A stretch of DNA of 64,000 nt from Rhodococcus sp. W8901 (GTDB taxonomy: Bacteria > Actinomycetota > Actinomycetes > Mycobacteriales > Mycobacteriaceae), in contig NZ_CP054690.1 in NCBI RefSeq assembly GCF_013348805.1, positions 5,642,001-5,706,000 on the forward strand. The letters run 5' to 3'. The notes beneath the pieces are model-generated. The model was not told the DNA's origin and did no database searches. It saw only the letters and a program-made list of their open reading frames with translations. A program made the position numbers and the translations under genes. Shown here one piece after another: positions 1 to 9,231 of the stretch. Position 1 is the stretch's first letter; the number at the start of each line of letters is the position of its first letter.

Positions 1-1046
1 CCGGGGATCCGGCGTCGATCGTGCAGAACACCTTCAGCCTCAACAACTATGTGGGCTGGGCGGTCGCGAAGGGCAACCAGCCGCTGCTCGACGCCCTGAA
101 CTCGGGGCTCGACGCGGCGATCGCGGACGGAACATGGGCGCAGCTGTACTCGGACTGGGTGCCGCGCGAACTGCCCGCAGGGTGGAAGCCGGGCAGCAAG
201 GCCGCCCCGCCACCCGTGCTGCCGGACTTCGCGGCGCTCGCGGCGGAGAGGGGAAGCGAGTCCGAACCGGTCGCGGTGCAACCGAAATCGACGCTGCAGC
301 AGCTCGGCGACACGTTCTTCAACTGGGAGCTGTACAAGCGCGCCTTTCCAGACCTGCTCCGCACCGGCCTCCCGAACACCCTGATCCTGGCGCTGTCGTC
401 GGGCATCGCCGGCACGGTGCTCGGCATGCTGCTCGCGGTCGCCGGGATATCCCGGACCCGCTGGCTGCGCTGGCCCGCCCGGATCTACACCGACATCTTC
501 CGCGGCCTGCCCGCGGTCGTCATCATCCTGCTCGTCGGCCTCGGCGTCGGACCGGTGCTCAAGGGGCTCACCGGGAACAACCCGTACTGGCTGGGCGCGG
601 CGGCGCTGTCACTGCTGGCCGCCGCGTACATCGGCGAGATCTTCCGGTCCGGGATCCAGAGCGTCGAGCCCGGACAGATGGAAGCCGCTCGGGCCCTCGG
701 CTTCTCGTATCGACGGTCGATGGTGCTCGTGGTGATCCCGCAGGGCGTGCGACGGGTGCTGCCGGCGTTGATGAACCAGTTCATCTCGTTGATCAAGGAC
801 TCCTCGCTGATCTATTTCCTGGGCCTGTTGGTGACCCAGCGGGAACTGTTCGCCGTGGGCCGGGATCTCAACGCCCAGACCGGGAACCTGTCGCCGCTCG
901 TGGCCGCCGGCCTGTTCTACCTGGCGCTCACGATCCCGTTGACGCACCTGGTGAACTACATCGACCGGCGGCTGCGGACCGGACGCGCCGACACCTCGGG
1001 CACCCTCGACGACCTCGATCAGGCCATCGTGGTGGAGAGGGGCTGA
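1..1046 (+). CDS. Polar amino-acid ABC transporter, substrate-binding/permease fusion (5' truncated by window)
   Basis: The reading frame is already open at the window edge, so the true start lies to the left; the GTG at 21 is probably an internal codon. The first ~80 visible residues ([12 protein letters not shown], ending near [10 protein letters not shown]) look like the C-terminal end of a solute-binding domain of the glutamine/polar amino acid family. A linker leads into a permease domain with about five membrane segments. The EAA loop (around [21 protein letters not shown], then LIKDSSL) docks the ATPase. Binding protein and permease are therefore one polypeptide. The ATPase gene follows after 4 bp, giving a GlnHP-GlnQ-like importer. 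The substrate cannot be fixed from sequence. Confidence 0.9.
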   Translation, partial: GDPASIVQNTFSLNNYVGWAVAKGNQPLLDALNSGLDAAIADGTWAQLYSDWVPRELPAGWKPGSKAAPPPVLPDFAALAAERGSESEPVAVQPKSTLQQLGDTFFNWELYKRAFPDLLRTGLPNTLILALSSGIAGTVLGMLLAVAGISRTRWLRWPARIYTDIFRGLPAVVIILLVGLGVGPVLKGLTGNNPYWLGAAALSLLAAAYIGEIFRSGIQSVEPGQMEAARALGFSYRRSMVLVVIPQGVRRVLPALMNQFISLIKDSSLIYFLGLLVTQRELFAVGRDLNAQTGNLSPLVAAGLFYLALTIPLTHLVNYIDRRLRTGRADTSGTLDDLDQAIVVERG

Positions 1047-1050
1047 CGGA

Positions 1051-1794
1051 ATGGGCGACATCGTGACCGAGTCGGTGTCCCTCACCGGGACCGGGCTGCA
1101 CCTGGCGTTCGGCACCAGCAAGGTGCTGCGCGGGGTGGACCTGCACGTCGACGCCGGCAAGACCGTGACCGTGATCGGGCCGTCGGGGTCGGGCAAGTCG
1201 ACCCTGCTGCGGGTCCTCAACCGGCTGCACGAACCGAACGCGGGCGACATTCTGCTGGACGGACGTTCGGTGCTGGCCGACAATCCGGATCATCTGCGCC
1301 AGCGGATCGGGATGGTGTTCCAGCACTTCAACCTGTTCCCGCACAAGACCGTTGCCGACAACATCGCCCTCGGACCCCGCAAGCTGAAGAAGCTGTCGAG
1401 GGACGCGGCGCGACAACTGGCGCTCGAACAGCTCGAGTTGGTGGGCCTGGCCAACAAGGCCGATTCCCGGCCCGGAAACTTGTCCGGCGGCCAGCAGCAA
1501 CGCGTCGCGATCGCCCGGGCCCTCGCGATGAAGCCCCAGGTGATGTTCTTCGACGAGGCCACCTCGGCGCTCGATCCCGAACTGGTCAAGGGTGTGCTGG
1601 CGTTGATGGCCGACCTCTCGACCACCGGCATGACCATGGTGGTGGTGACACACGAGATGGGGTTCGCGCGGTCGGTGTCGGACACGGTGATGTTCATGGA
1701 TCGGGGCGTCGTCGTCGAATCCGGCGTGCCCGACCAAATGTTCGACAAGCCCGCGACTCCCCGTCTGCAGGCATTCCTGTCCGAGGTTCTCTGA
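1051..1794 (+). CDS. Polar amino-acid ABC transporter ATP-binding protein
   Basis: A 247-residue cytoplasmic ATPase that powers the permease encoded 4 bp upstream. Visible motifs in order: Walker [10 protein letters not shown] (~residues 47-55), Q-loop near [11 protein letters not shown] signature LSGGQQQR (~150), Walker [13 protein letters not shown] (~172) and the switch His in VVTHEMG. The HisP/GlnQ-type sequence agrees with polar amino acid uptake. ATG at 1051 fits the family's usual N-terminus. The gene ends the operon; a short hairpin with a T-rich tail lies 160 bp downstream. Confidence 0.93.
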   Translation: MGDIVTESVSLTGTGLHLAFGTSKVLRGVDLHVDAGKTVTVIGPSGSGKSTLLRVLNRLHEPNAGDILLDGRSVLADNPDHLRQRIGMVFQHFNLFPHKTVADNIALGPRKLKKLSRDAARQLALEQLELVGLANKADSRPGNLSGGQQQRVAIARALAMKPQVMFFDEATSALDPELVKGVLALMADLSTTGMTMVVVTHEMGFARSVSDTVMFMDRGVVVESGVPDQMFDKPATPRLQAFLSEVL

Positions 1795-1953
1795 GGTGAT
1801 CCGCGGATGGGGTTCGGACTTCGTGGTTCACCGAGGACGGGCAGCTCACACCCGGCGGCTGAGCAGGAGACACCCAACCTCCGATCGCTGTTGGCCCGCC
1901 GTTCACCCGGGCGTCGCCGACGGCTCGTTCCCGGCTTCTACGGTGCGTGCGTT

Positions 1954-1969
1954 GCCGACGCGTGTCGGC
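1954..1969 (+). terminator. Putative terminator of the amino-acid ABC operon
   Basis: GCCGAC-gcgt-GTCGGC forms a perfect 6-bp stem with a 4-nt loop, followed by a T-rich stretch (gtttccgttt). It lies between the ABC ATPase and the phoX-like gene. The long 204-bp gap and the T tract favour termination, but the phoX start is only 30 bp away, so it could also be a leader structure. Confidence 0.45.
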
Positions 1970-1998
1970 GTTTCCGTTTCCGACTTCGGGAGTCCACG

Positions 1999-4092
1999 GT
2001 GAGCCTCAAACCCCTCGCACTGTTCGTCAAGCACGACGGCATGTCCTCACGTGCGTCGATCACCTGCCAGTACAAGTGCGGAAATGCCTGTGCGCACGAC
2101 GTTCCCAACGATTCGCCCGGTGAGTACTTCGGCGACATCGTGCGCGGCGCGGTCACCCGCCGCGGAGTTCTGCGGGGTGGCGCGGCGGCCGTCCTCGCGG
2201 TCGGCGCCGGCAGCGTGCTCGCTGCGTGCTCCGACGGCACCGCGACCGCCGCCCCCGGTTCGCTCGACACCGGGTCGCTCGGATCCGGTTCCGCGTCCGG
2301 CTCCGCCGCCGCCGGCACGAACTTCACGCCGGTCGCGCCCAACAAGCTGGACGCCCTCACGGTCCCGACCGGGTACGAGCAGTCCGTCGTGATCCGTTGG
2401 GGCGATCCGCTGTTCGCCGACGCGCCCGCGTTCGACTTCGACAACCAGACCGCCGCCTCCGCCGAGAAGCAGTTCGGTTTCAACAACGACTTCGCGGGCC
2501 TGCTGCCGATCGAGGGCCGCCCGCACGCGTACCTGCTGGTGGTCAACCACGAGTACTCCACCGAGCCGTTCATGTTCCGCGGCTACGACAAGGAGAACCC
2601 CACCGCCGAGCAGGTGCGGATCGGCTGGGCCAATCACGGCCTGTCCGTCGTCGAGGTGCAGGGTGAGGCCGGATCCGGCCGTCTCACACCGAAGTTCGGC
2701 TCGTACAACCGACGGATCACCGCCCTCACCGAGTTCACCGTGACCGGGCCTGCCGCGGGCAGCGCGCTGCTGAAGACGTCCGCGGACCCCACCGGCACCC
2801 TGGTGAAGGGCACGCTCAACAACTGCTCCGGTGGCCTCACCCCTTGGGGCACTGTGCTTTCCGGCGAGGAGAACTTCAACCAGTACTTCGCGGGAGCGGC
2901 CCGGGTGACCGACCCGACGGCCGCGGCGCACCTCAAGCGCTACGGCGTCGAGGGCGACGCGTCCGAGCGCAAGTGGGAGCGCGTCGACCCGCGCTTCGAC
3001 GTGGTGGCCGAGCCCAACGAGGTGCACCGCTTCGGCTGGGTGGTCGAGGTGAACCCGTGGGATGCGTCGTCGACCCCGGTCAAGCACACCGCGCTGGGCC
3101 GGTTCAAGCACGAGGCCGCGACCATCCACGTCACCTCCGACGGCACCGTCGTCGCGTACAGCGGCGACGACGAGCGGTTCGACTACATGTACAAGTTCGT
3201 CTCGTCCCGCAAGATGCAGCCCGGCAACAGCCAGGCCGCGATGCGCCACAACATGACCCTGCTCGACGCCGGAACGCTGTACGTCGCGAAGCTCACCGGC
3301 GACGCGCCCGACGCGATCGACGGCTCGGGCACGCTGCCGCCGTCCGGTGTGTTCGCCGGTAAGGGGGAGTGGATTCCGCTGCTGCGCACCGGCGACGACG
3401 GCCGTGGCGAGTCGCTCGTCGCCGGCATGAGCGCCGACGAGGTGGCCGTGTTCACCCGCCTCGCGGGCGACAAGGTGGGCGCCACCAAGATGGACCGTCC
3501 CGAGGACTTCGAGCCCAACCCCAAGACCGGCAAGGTCTACGTGGCCCTCACCAACAACACCAAGCGCGGCGAGGAAGGCAAGGCGCCCGCCGACACCGCG
3601 AACCCGCGCAACAACAACAAGAACGGCCAGGTCCTCGAGATCGACGACCAGCACGCCGGCACGTCGTTCACGTGGAATCTGCTGCTGGTGTGCGGCGATC
3701 CCGCGACCGCCGACACGTACTTCGGTGGCTTCGACAAGTCGCAGGTGAGCCCCATCTCGTGCCCGGACAACCTCGCGTTCGACCCGCACGGCAACCTGTG
3801 GATCTCCACCGACGGCAACGCCCTCAAGTCCAACGACGGCCTGTTCTCGGTCGTCCTGGAGGGGGACCGCCGCGGCGAGACGAAGCAGTTCCTCACGGTG
3901 CCGATCGGCGCCGAGACGTGCGGCCCGATCGTCGACGAGAAGCGCGTCGTCGTGTGCGTGCAGCACCCCGGTGAGACCGACGGCGCCAGCATCGAGTCAC
4001 CGTCGTCGCACTGGCCCGACGGCGGCACCGCGCAGCCGCGGCCGTCCGTGGTGGCGGTCTGGAAGTCCGGTGGCGGACGGATCGGCCTCTAG
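1999..4092 (+). CDS. phoX: PhoX family (DUF839) phosphatase, Tat-exported
   Basis: A 697-residue protein read from GTG 1999, which has a gggag-type site 8 bp upstream; ATG 2041 has no such site. The N-terminus carries the family's ITCQYKCGNACAH segment (~residues 20-32), then a twin-arginine signal (TRRGVLRGGAAAVLAVGAG, ~50-70) ending in a lipobox-like LAAC. The mature part is the DUF839/PhoX beta-propeller, with characteristic KMDRPEDFEPNPKTGKVYVALTNN and ISCPDNLAFDPHGNLWISTDG regions that supply metal and phosphate ligands in characterised PhoX enzymes. The role is hydrolysis of phosphomonoesters outside the membrane, usually under phosphate starvation; no clear PHO box was identified. A Gly/Ser-rich linker follows the signal. 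Confidence 0.9.
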   Translation: MSLKPLALFVKHDGMSSRASITCQYKCGNACAHDVPNDSPGEYFGDIVRGAVTRRGVLRGGAAAVLAVGAGSVLAACSDGTATAAPGSLDTGSLGSGSASGSAAAGTNFTPVAPNKLDALTVPTGYEQSVVIRWGDPLFADAPAFDFDNQTAASAEKQFGFNNDFAGLLPIEGRPHAYLLVVNHEYSTEPFMFRGYDKENPTAEQVRIGWANHGLSVVEVQGEAGSGRLTPKFGSYNRRITALTEFTVTGPAAGSALLKTSADPTGTLVKGTLNNCSGGLTPWGTVLSGEENFNQYFAGAARVTDPTAAAHLKRYGVEGDASERKWERVDPRFDVVAEPNEVHRFGWVVEVNPWDASSTPVKHTALGRFKHEAATIHVTSDGTVVAYSGDDERFDYMYKFVSSRKMQPGNSQAAMRHNMTLLDAGTLYVAKLTGDAPDAIDGSGTLPPSGVFAGKGEWIPLLRTGDDGRGESLVAGMSADEVAVFTRLAGDKVGATKMDRPEDFEPNPKTGKVYVALTNNTKRGEEGKAPADTANPRNNNKNGQVLEIDDQHAGTSFTWNLLLVCGDPATADTYFGGFDKSQVSPISCPDNLAFDPHGNLWISTDGNALKSNDGLFSVVLEGDRRGETKQFLTVPIGAETCGPIVDEKRVVVCVQHPGETDGASIESPSSHWPDGGTAQPRPSVVAVWKSGGGRIGL

Positions 4093-4115
4093 CCGCACCC
4101 GCGTCCGAACATGCA

Positions 4116-4149
4116 GATGGGGTGGAGGACTCGCGTCCTCCACCCCATC
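4116..4149. terminator. Strong bidirectional terminator between phoX and SDR
   Basis: A perfect 15-bp stem (gatggggtggaggac against gtcctccaccccatc) with the 4-nt loop tcgc. It lies 24 bp after the phoX stop and 14 bp from the stop of the convergent SDR gene, so it can serve both. There is no long T tract, as is common in actinobacteria. Confidence 0.85.
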
Positions 4150-4162
4150 GCGGTGTCTTCGG

Positions 4163-4954
4163 TTACGCCTGTTCCACCGAGATTGCACCGGCCAGGTCGG
4201 CGATCGAGGGATTGCGTCGCAGCGTCTGCCCGCCGCTCACCTGCACCACCTGGCCCGTGACGAAGGCGGATTCGTCACCGGCGAGCCACGCCGCCACGTT
4301 CGCGACATCTTCGGCGACGCCGACCCGCCCGAGCGGGATCTCGCGAAGGTAGAGCGACCGGATCGGCGGGTAGTTCAGCCCGCCACCCGACATCGGGGCG
4401 TCCGCGACGCCACCCGGGGCAATGGAGTTCGCCCGGATCCCGCGGTGACCGTATTCGTTGGCGACACAACGGATGACGTGGTCGATGCCGGCCTTGGTAC
4501 CCATGTAGGCGGCATGGTTCTCGAACATGATCGACGCGGTGACCGAGGAGATCTGGATGATCGAACCGCCGTCCGCCATATTCGCGACGAGTCGCTGGAA
4601 GAGTTGGAACGGCCCGGTGAACTGGACCGCCGCCATCTTCTCGAGATCCTCGCGCGTGGTGTCCTCGAACGGGGTCAGCAGACCCCACCCGGTCGCGTTG
4701 ACGCCGACGTCGATGCGGCCGAGCCGCTCCAGGGCGGTGGCGACGAGCGCGTCCAGGTCCGACTCCGACGTGATGTCACACTGCTGCCACTGCGCGCCGA
4801 TGTCCTCAGCAACGGACGCCAGCGCGTCCGGGCGCCGACCCGCAATCAGCACTGCGGCACCGTCGTCGACGAAGCGGCGGGCGATCGCGTGCCCGACGTT
4901 GCCGGGCGCCACCCCGAGCACGATTGCGGTCTTGCCGCTCAATTTCTTGGTCAT
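4163..4954 (-). CDS. SDR family oxidoreductase
   Basis: A 263-residue short-chain dehydrogenase/reductase. The Rossmann glycine motif is a variant (LGVAPGNVGHAIA, ~residues 13-25) and the NNAG element reads NATG. The Ser-Tyr-Lys catalytic set is visible as ISSVTAS then YMGTKAG. The C-terminal DESAFVTGQVVQVSGG is typical of classical SDRs that form tetramers. ATG 4954 is chosen because ggggag lies 10 bp upstream; GTG 4963 is too close to that site. It is monocistronic and convergent with phoX. The substrate is unknown. Confidence 0.85.
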   Translation of the reverse strand: MTKKLSGKTAIVLGVAPGNVGHAIARRFVDDGAAVLIAGRRPDALASVAEDIGAQWQQCDITSESDLDALVATALERLGRIDVGVNATGWGLLTPFEDTTREDLEKMAAVQFTGPFQLFQRLVANMADGGSIIQISSVTASIMFENHAAYMGTKAGIDHVIRCVANEYGHRGIRANSIAPGGVADAPMSGGGLNYPPIRSLYLREIPLGRVGVAEDVANVAAWLAGDESAFVTGQVVQVSGGQTLRRNPSIADLAGAISVEQA

Positions 4955-4990
4955 GCCGGCCACTCTCCCCGAAAACGGGTCAGCGCGCGG

Positions 4991-5725
4991 TCAGCTGCCG
5001 AAGAAGTTGCGGGCGTACATGTTGATGTCGCCCATCGATCCGCTGTAGACGTTGAGGTCGATGGCGGCGTTGACGCCCGGGATCCGGCCGCTGTCGGTGT
5101 ACTGCCAGAACGCCCAGTTCCGCCAGCCTCCCGGCAGTGGCCCGGGGGCGTTGCCGCCGTTGTAGTCCGCGATCCACAGCGGGTAGTTCGAGAACTCGGT
5201 GGTGTTGGCCATCGCGGTGCGCCAGAAGTTGGGGTACGTGTAGATGATCGGGGTGCGGCCGGTGAGACCCTGCACGGCGTTGAGGTAGCGGCGGGTCCAG
5301 TCGATCAACTGCGGTGCCGCGAGGCCTCCGGTGCTCTCGAGATCCAGGACGGGCGGTAGTCCGCCGATCTGGTTGACGGCGAGCGCGTTCGCCGCGAAGA
5401 ACGCCGCCTGCGCCTCGGGCGAGGCCGACGGATCCGCGTAGTGGTAGGCGCCGCGTGCCACACCCGCGAGCCGCATCGCGATGGAATCCTGCGCGAAGTG
5501 CGGGTTGGTGTAGAACAGGCCCTCGGTGGCCTTGACCATCCCGAATTCGTACCCCGCCCCGCGCACCGCCGACCAGTTGATGGGAGCACCGTTCGGGTGC
5601 TGCCACGACGCCACGTCGACGCCCTGCGGGTTCGCCACCGCGACGGCGGGTGCTGCGACTGTCACCGCTCCCGCCAGAAGGAGGGCAGCGACACGCGGAA
5701 GGGATCGACGACGGTTCCTCGGCAT
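4991..5725 (-). CDS. Secreted GH25 lysozyme (N-acetylmuramidase)
   Basis: A 244-residue protein with an Arg-rich n-region and a Sec signal peptide ending near AVA-NPQG (~residue 32). The mature protein is a glycoside hydrolase family 25 barrel. GVDVASWQ (~35) supplies the first catalytic-face Asp, MVKATEG and YHYADP follow, and PPVLDLES carries the Asp/Glu pair expected at the active site. It cleaves MurNAc-GlcNAc bonds in peptidoglycan outside the cell. There is no cell-wall-binding repeat, so it is a minimal catalytic enzyme. The start ATG fits the signal peptide. Confidence 0.9.
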   Translation of the reverse strand: MPRNRRRSLPRVAALLLAGAVTVAAPAVAVANPQGVDVASWQHPNGAPINWSAVRGAGYEFGMVKATEGLFYTNPHFAQDSIAMRLAGVARGAYHYADPSASPEAQAAFFAANALAVNQIGGLPPVLDLESTGGLAAPQLIDWTRRYLNAVQGLTGRTPIIYTYPNFWRTAMANTTEFSNYPLWIADYNGGNAPGPLPGGWRNWAFWQYTDSGRIPGVNAAIDLNVYSGSMGDINMYARNFFGS

Positions 5726-5821
5726 TGCCCGAGACTAAACGACTTCCTCACCGCGCGCGCCGATTTCGATCCAGTGTTCATCTTCTCCCAGTCACTTCAC
5801 AGGCGCGTTCGAAACCGTGTA

Positions 5822-7159
5822 CTAACCGAGCCAGTCCAGCACCGCGGCCGCCGTCCACGACTGCTGCATGCTGCCGAGGGGTTCGCCAGTGAACGGCTCG
5901 TAGTATTCGGCGAAACTGCCGTCGGCGGCTTGCCGCAGCCCCTCCGCCCGCAACATCAACGACCGCTCCGCCCACCCGCGGCGCGCGAACGCCCACGAGA
6001 ACAACCACGTCATCACCGGCCACACCGGGCCCCGCCAGTACTCGCGGGGCCGGAAATCGCGGGACACGGGCGACGTGGACGGCGGGACCGCGTACCGCAG
6101 ATCCGGGTGCGTGCAGAAGCGGGGCCCCTCGAACGTGTGCAGCAGGGCCCGTTCGGCGTGGCGATCCAACCCGCCGCACAGCAGCGGTGCGAACATCGCG
6201 ATCGTCTCGGTACCGATCCACCGACCGGTGCGCACGTCGAAGTCCCGCGCCGCGCCCGTCCGCTCGTCGGTCGTCGCCGCGACACCCTTACGGAAGTGGT
6301 CGGCCCAGTAGTGCAGTTCGCGGACATCGGCGTTGGGACGCGAATGCTCCTCCCCGATCACCGCGAGCACGTCGCACGCCAGCGCGAACACGGCACTGAC
6401 GAACACGTCCTCCACCGCGAAGCTCATCTTCTCGGCCAGCGCGTCGTCGTCGTACCGGACGCTCTTCATCTCCTCGAGCAGCCACAGGTAGCGGTCGTAC
6501 TCGCCGTTGCTGGGACGCTGCGAGACGTCGGTGACGACCGTGACGTCCTCGCGCCGGTACGGCGGGACGGGACCGGGAATCACGTTGGCGTAGGCGGCAT
6601 CCCATCGGGGCGAATTGTCCATTCCGGACTCCCAGCCGTGGTAGAGCGTGACGCGGCCGGCGCCGTCGCGATCACGGGCGTGCGCGAGCCACCGGTGCCA
6701 ACGCATCAGGTCCGGCCACCGCCGGTCCAGGAACTCCTCCGCGACCGCCCGGGTGGTCCGGCCGTGTCGCCGGGAGTGATCGAGGATCCGCTGCACCGCG
6801 ATCGCGTGCACCGGCGGCTGCATGATGCCGGACGTGTCGATCCCGATCGGCGCGTACCCCGCCAGTTCCCGGCACGCCCAGCGCGCCGGCCCCGGGAAGT
6901 ACCCGTCCACTCCGTTCGCGAACACGATGTGCGGGATCATTCCGTTGGCCCACTGCGCCGACAGCAACGTGTCGAGTTCGACGACGGCCCGTTCGACGGA
7001 CAGCGGCGCGAGACCGACCGCGACGAACGCCGCGTCCCAGCTCCACATGTGCGGATACAGCCGCGGGGCCGCGGTCGTCATCGCCCCCAGGTCGTTGCCG
7101 CGCAGGAGGTAGGCGGCGCGGGCCGCGAGCTGCGTCGGAGTGAATCCGGGGTCGATCAT
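5822..7159 (-). CDS. ggh: Glucosylglycerate hydrolase (GH63)
   Basis: A 445-residue enzyme that strongly resembles, from memory, the mycobacterial glucosylglycerate hydrolase: FTPTQLAARAAYLLRGNDLG near the start, LYHGWESGMDNSPRWD (~205-220) with an expected catalytic Asp, and FAEYYEPFTGEPLGSMQQSW at the C-terminus with the catalytic Glu. It hydrolyses the compatible solute glucosylglycerate to glucose and glycerate, typically when nitrogen-starved cells resume growth. It is cytoplasmic, with no signal peptide. It lies 16 bp after the PHP gene in the same direction and may be cotranscribed, but no functional link is known. Confidence 0.85.
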   Translation of the reverse strand: MIDPGFTPTQLAARAAYLLRGNDLGAMTTAAPRLYPHMWSWDAAFVAVGLAPLSVERAVVELDTLLSAQWANGMIPHIVFANGVDGYFPGPARWACRELAGYAPIGIDTSGIMQPPVHAIAVQRILDHSRRHGRTTRAVAEEFLDRRWPDLMRWHRWLAHARDRDGAGRVTLYHGWESGMDNSPRWDAAYANVIPGPVPPYRREDVTVVTDVSQRPSNGEYDRYLWLLEEMKSVRYDDDALAEKMSFAVEDVFVSAVFALACDVLAVIGEEHSRPNADVRELHYWADHFRKGVAATTDERTGAARDFDVRTGRWIGTETIAMFAPLLCGGLDRHAERALLHTFEGPRFCTHPDLRYAVPPSTSPVSRDFRPREYWRGPVWPVMTWLFSWAFARRGWAERSLMLRAEGLRQAADGSFAEYYEPFTGEPLGSMQQSWTAAAVLDWLG

Positions 7160-7175
7160 CGTCCCATTCTGCGAC

Positions 7176-8201
7176 TCACCCGGCGAACGCGCGCGTCCAG
7201 GTGAGCAGGTCGTCCGCCGGCCACGTGTTCACGACCCGATCGGCCTCGACGCCGCAGCGGATCGCGCGCTCGCACCCCAGCCCCTGCCAGGCCAACTGTC
7301 CCGGCGCGTGCGCGTCGGTGTCGATCGAGAACAGACACCCGATGTCGACGGCCAGATCGATCAACCGGCTCGGTGGATCGCGGCGCTCGGGCCGGCTGTT
7401 GATCTCGACCGCGACGTCGTGGTCGCGGCACGCCTGGAACACCTTCTCGGCGTCGAACTTCGACTCCGGCCGGTTACCGCGCTTGCCCTCGACGAGCCGG
7501 CCGGTGCAGTGGCCCAACACGTTCACGCGCGGGTTCCGCACCGCGCCGAGCATGCGCCTGGTCATCTCGCCGCGGTCGGCGCGCAGATGCGAGTGCACGC
7601 TCGCCACCACCACGTCGAGTTCGTCCAGAAGGTCCGAATCCTGGTCCAGCGCACCGTCATCCAGGATGTCGACCTCGATGCCGGTGAGGATCCGGAAGGG
7701 CGACAGCTCCCGGTTGAGATCGCGCACCATCGCGAGCTGGTCCCGCAGGCGCTCGGGCGACAACCCGTTCGCGACCGTCAGCCGCGGCGAATGGTCGGTG
7801 AGCGCGCAGTATTCGTGCCCGAGGCCGGCGGCCGTCCGCATCATCTCGTCGATGGGGCTGCCACCGTCGGACCAGTCCGAGTGCACGTGCAGGTCGCCGC
7901 GCAGCGCCGGCTGCAGGTCACCGCCGTACCCGATCGGCTCGGCCGCGTCACACAGTTCCCGCAGGTAGTCGGGGACGTTCCCGGACATCGCCTGCTCGAC
8001 GATGGCCGCGGTCTTCGCACCCAGACCGGGCAGTCCGGTCCACCCGCCGCCGCGCTGACGCGCCTCCCGCTCACTCTCGGTGAGCCCCGCGACCACGTCC
8101 GCCGCCCGCCGATACGCCCGCACGCGGTACGTGTCGGCGCGGCCGCGCTCGAGCCAGAACGCGACCTCGCGCAGCGCCTGCACCGGGTCCGGGTTCGCCA
8201 T
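7176..8201 (-). CDS. PHP-domain phosphoesterase with N-terminal helix-hairpin-helix
   Basis: A 341-residue protein. Residues ~1-90 have a PolX-like 8-kDa/HhH arrangement (RVRAYRRAADVV, then LPGLGAKTAAIVEQA). From ~105 on it is a PHP metal-binding domain: GDLHVHSDWSDGG, YCALTDHSPRL, GIEVDIL, VVASVHSHL, NVLGHCTGR, VEINSRP and SIDTDAH supply the expected His/Asp/Glu ligands. This matches the C-terminal half of PolX-type polymerase/exonucleases without the polymerase palm, so a nuclease or phosphoesterase role is likely. The start is ATG 8201. Confidence 0.85.
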   Translation of the reverse strand: MANPDPVQALREVAFWLERGRADTYRVRAYRRAADVVAGLTESEREARQRGGGWTGLPGLGAKTAAIVEQAMSGNVPDYLRELCDAAEPIGYGGDLQPALRGDLHVHSDWSDGGSPIDEMMRTAAGLGHEYCALTDHSPRLTVANGLSPERLRDQLAMVRDLNRELSPFRILTGIEVDILDDGALDQDSDLLDELDVVVASVHSHLRADRGEMTRRMLGAVRNPRVNVLGHCTGRLVEGKRGNRPESKFDAEKVFQACRDHDVAVEINSRPERRDPPSRLIDLAVDIGCLFSIDTDAHAPGQLAWQGLGCERAIRCGVEADRVVNTWPADDLLTWTRAFAG

Positions 8202-8237
8202 GTCTCCATGGTGCCCCGCGAACCGCGGGGACAGGAC

Positions 8238-8660
8238 CTATTCGTCGGTGACGGTCAGGGTGACCTCGATGTTGCCGCGCGTCGCGTTCGAGTACGGGCA
8301 CACCTCGTGCGCCTTCTCGGTGAGTGCGAGCGCCTCGCCACGGTCCAGGTGCGGCAGCGAGATCTCGAGTGTCACCGCCAGACCGAAGCCACCGGAACCG
8401 TTGGGGCCGATACCGACCCGCGCGCCGACAGCGGAATCGGTGGTGTCGGCGTCGGCCTGGCGAGCGACCAGTTGGAGTGCCGAGTGGAAGCACGCGGCGT
8501 ACCCGGCGGCGAACAGCTGCTCGGGGTTGGTGCCGTTACCGCTGCCACCCATTTCCTGCGGGATCGCCAGATCCAGGTCCAACCGGCCGTCGGACGTGCG
8601 GGCGCGGCCGTTGCGACCCTCGCCCGTGGCCAGTGCCTCTGCGGTGTAGACGATGTTCAC
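8238..8660 (-). CDS. ohr: Organic hydroperoxide resistance protein
   Basis: A 140-residue Ohr/OsmC-family thiol peroxidase. The two redox cysteines are visible in GYAACFHSAL (~residue 57) and VCPYSNATRGN (~122), and the domain length is standard. It reduces organic hydroperoxides, with lipoyl proteins as electron donors in studied homologues. GTG 8660 starts the protein (VNIVYTAEA) with an agagg site upstream and overlaps the ohrR stop as GTGA, so the two are translationally coupled. The longer open frame upstream is antisense shadow of ohrR. Confidence 0.95.
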   Translation of the reverse strand: MNIVYTAEALATGEGRNGRARTSDGRLDLDLAIPQEMGGSGNGTNPEQLFAAGYAACFHSALQLVARQADADTTDSAVGARVGIGPNGSGGFGLAVTLEISLPHLDRGEALALTEKAHEVCPYSNATRGNIEVTLTVTDE

Positions 8661-9118
8661 GATGCCTCTTCTCGGTCGATGTCGAACTCGGTGGAGTGCA
8701 GATTTCGACCGACGCCCATGAGGACGTCGCGCAGCCGTCCGAGGTCCGGCCCGCTCAGGCCGGTGGCCCGTGCGAGACGGGCCGGGATGTCGGACGCCCG
8801 TGCGCGCAGTGCGGCTCCGGCGTCGGTGAGTCGGACGGTGACCCGTCGCTCGTCGCCGGCCAGCCGCTTCCGGTCGACGAGCCCGGCGACCTCGAGCCGT
8901 TTGAGCAGCGGCGACAACGTGCCGGTGTCGAGCTGGAGAGCGTCGCAGATCTCCTGGACGCCGCGCCCGTCCCGCTCCCACAGCACCAGCATCACGAGGT
9001 ACTGCGGGTAGGTGATGTCCAGGTCGGCGAGCAGGGTCCGGTAGGCAGCAGTGGTGGCACGGGAGGCCGAGTACAGCGCGAAGCACACCTGCCGGTCGAG
9101 CGCCAGATCGTCAGTCAC
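8657..9118 (-). CDS. ohrR: MarR-family organic peroxide sensor
   Basis: A 153-residue winged-helix regulator. The conserved peroxide-sensing Cys sits in DRQVCFALYSASRA (~residue 12), the position used by one-Cys and two-Cys OhrR proteins. The DNA-binding helices lie around VQEICDALQLDTGTLSPLLKRLE, and the wing has DERRVTVRLT. It represses ohr until its Cys is oxidised. GTG 9118 is selected because the family begins with this MTDDLALDRQ-type segment. A perfect palindrome lies 24 bp upstream, which implies autoregulation. Confidence 0.93.
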   Translation of the reverse strand: MTDDLALDRQVCFALYSASRATTAAYRTLLADLDITYPQYLVMLVLWERDGRGVQEICDALQLDTGTLSPLLKRLEVAGLVDRKRLAGDERRVTVRLTDAGAALRARASDIPARLARATGLSGPDLGRLRDVLMGVGRNLHSTEFDIDREEAS

Positions 9119-9141
9119 ACCCCCGAAGGTAGACCACAATA

Positions 9142-9157
9142 ATGTTGTGCACAACAT
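9142..9157. promoter_or_regulatory. OhrR operator
   Basis: ATGTTGTGCACAACAT is a perfect 16-bp palindrome just upstream of the ohrR GTG. AT-rich, TTGT/ACAA-type dyads are typical OhrR sites. Its position would let OhrR repress its own operon. Confidence 0.75.
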
Positions 9158-9231
9158 AAATCTGCGCGCTGGGCTCGACGGTGCCATGCTGGAAGCAGAG
9201 TGCCGACTCTTCCGGCGCGAAAGGCATGACG

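Noticed and set aside
3660-3680. CACGTG-containing site in phoX (cgttcacgtggaat) as a second parS
   Set aside because: Three of 14 positions differ from the core, including both outer bases, and it lies inside a gene far from parB.
2047-3966. 639-codon frame antisense to phoX
   Set aside because: Shadow frame; the phoX strand has a Tat signal and family motifs.
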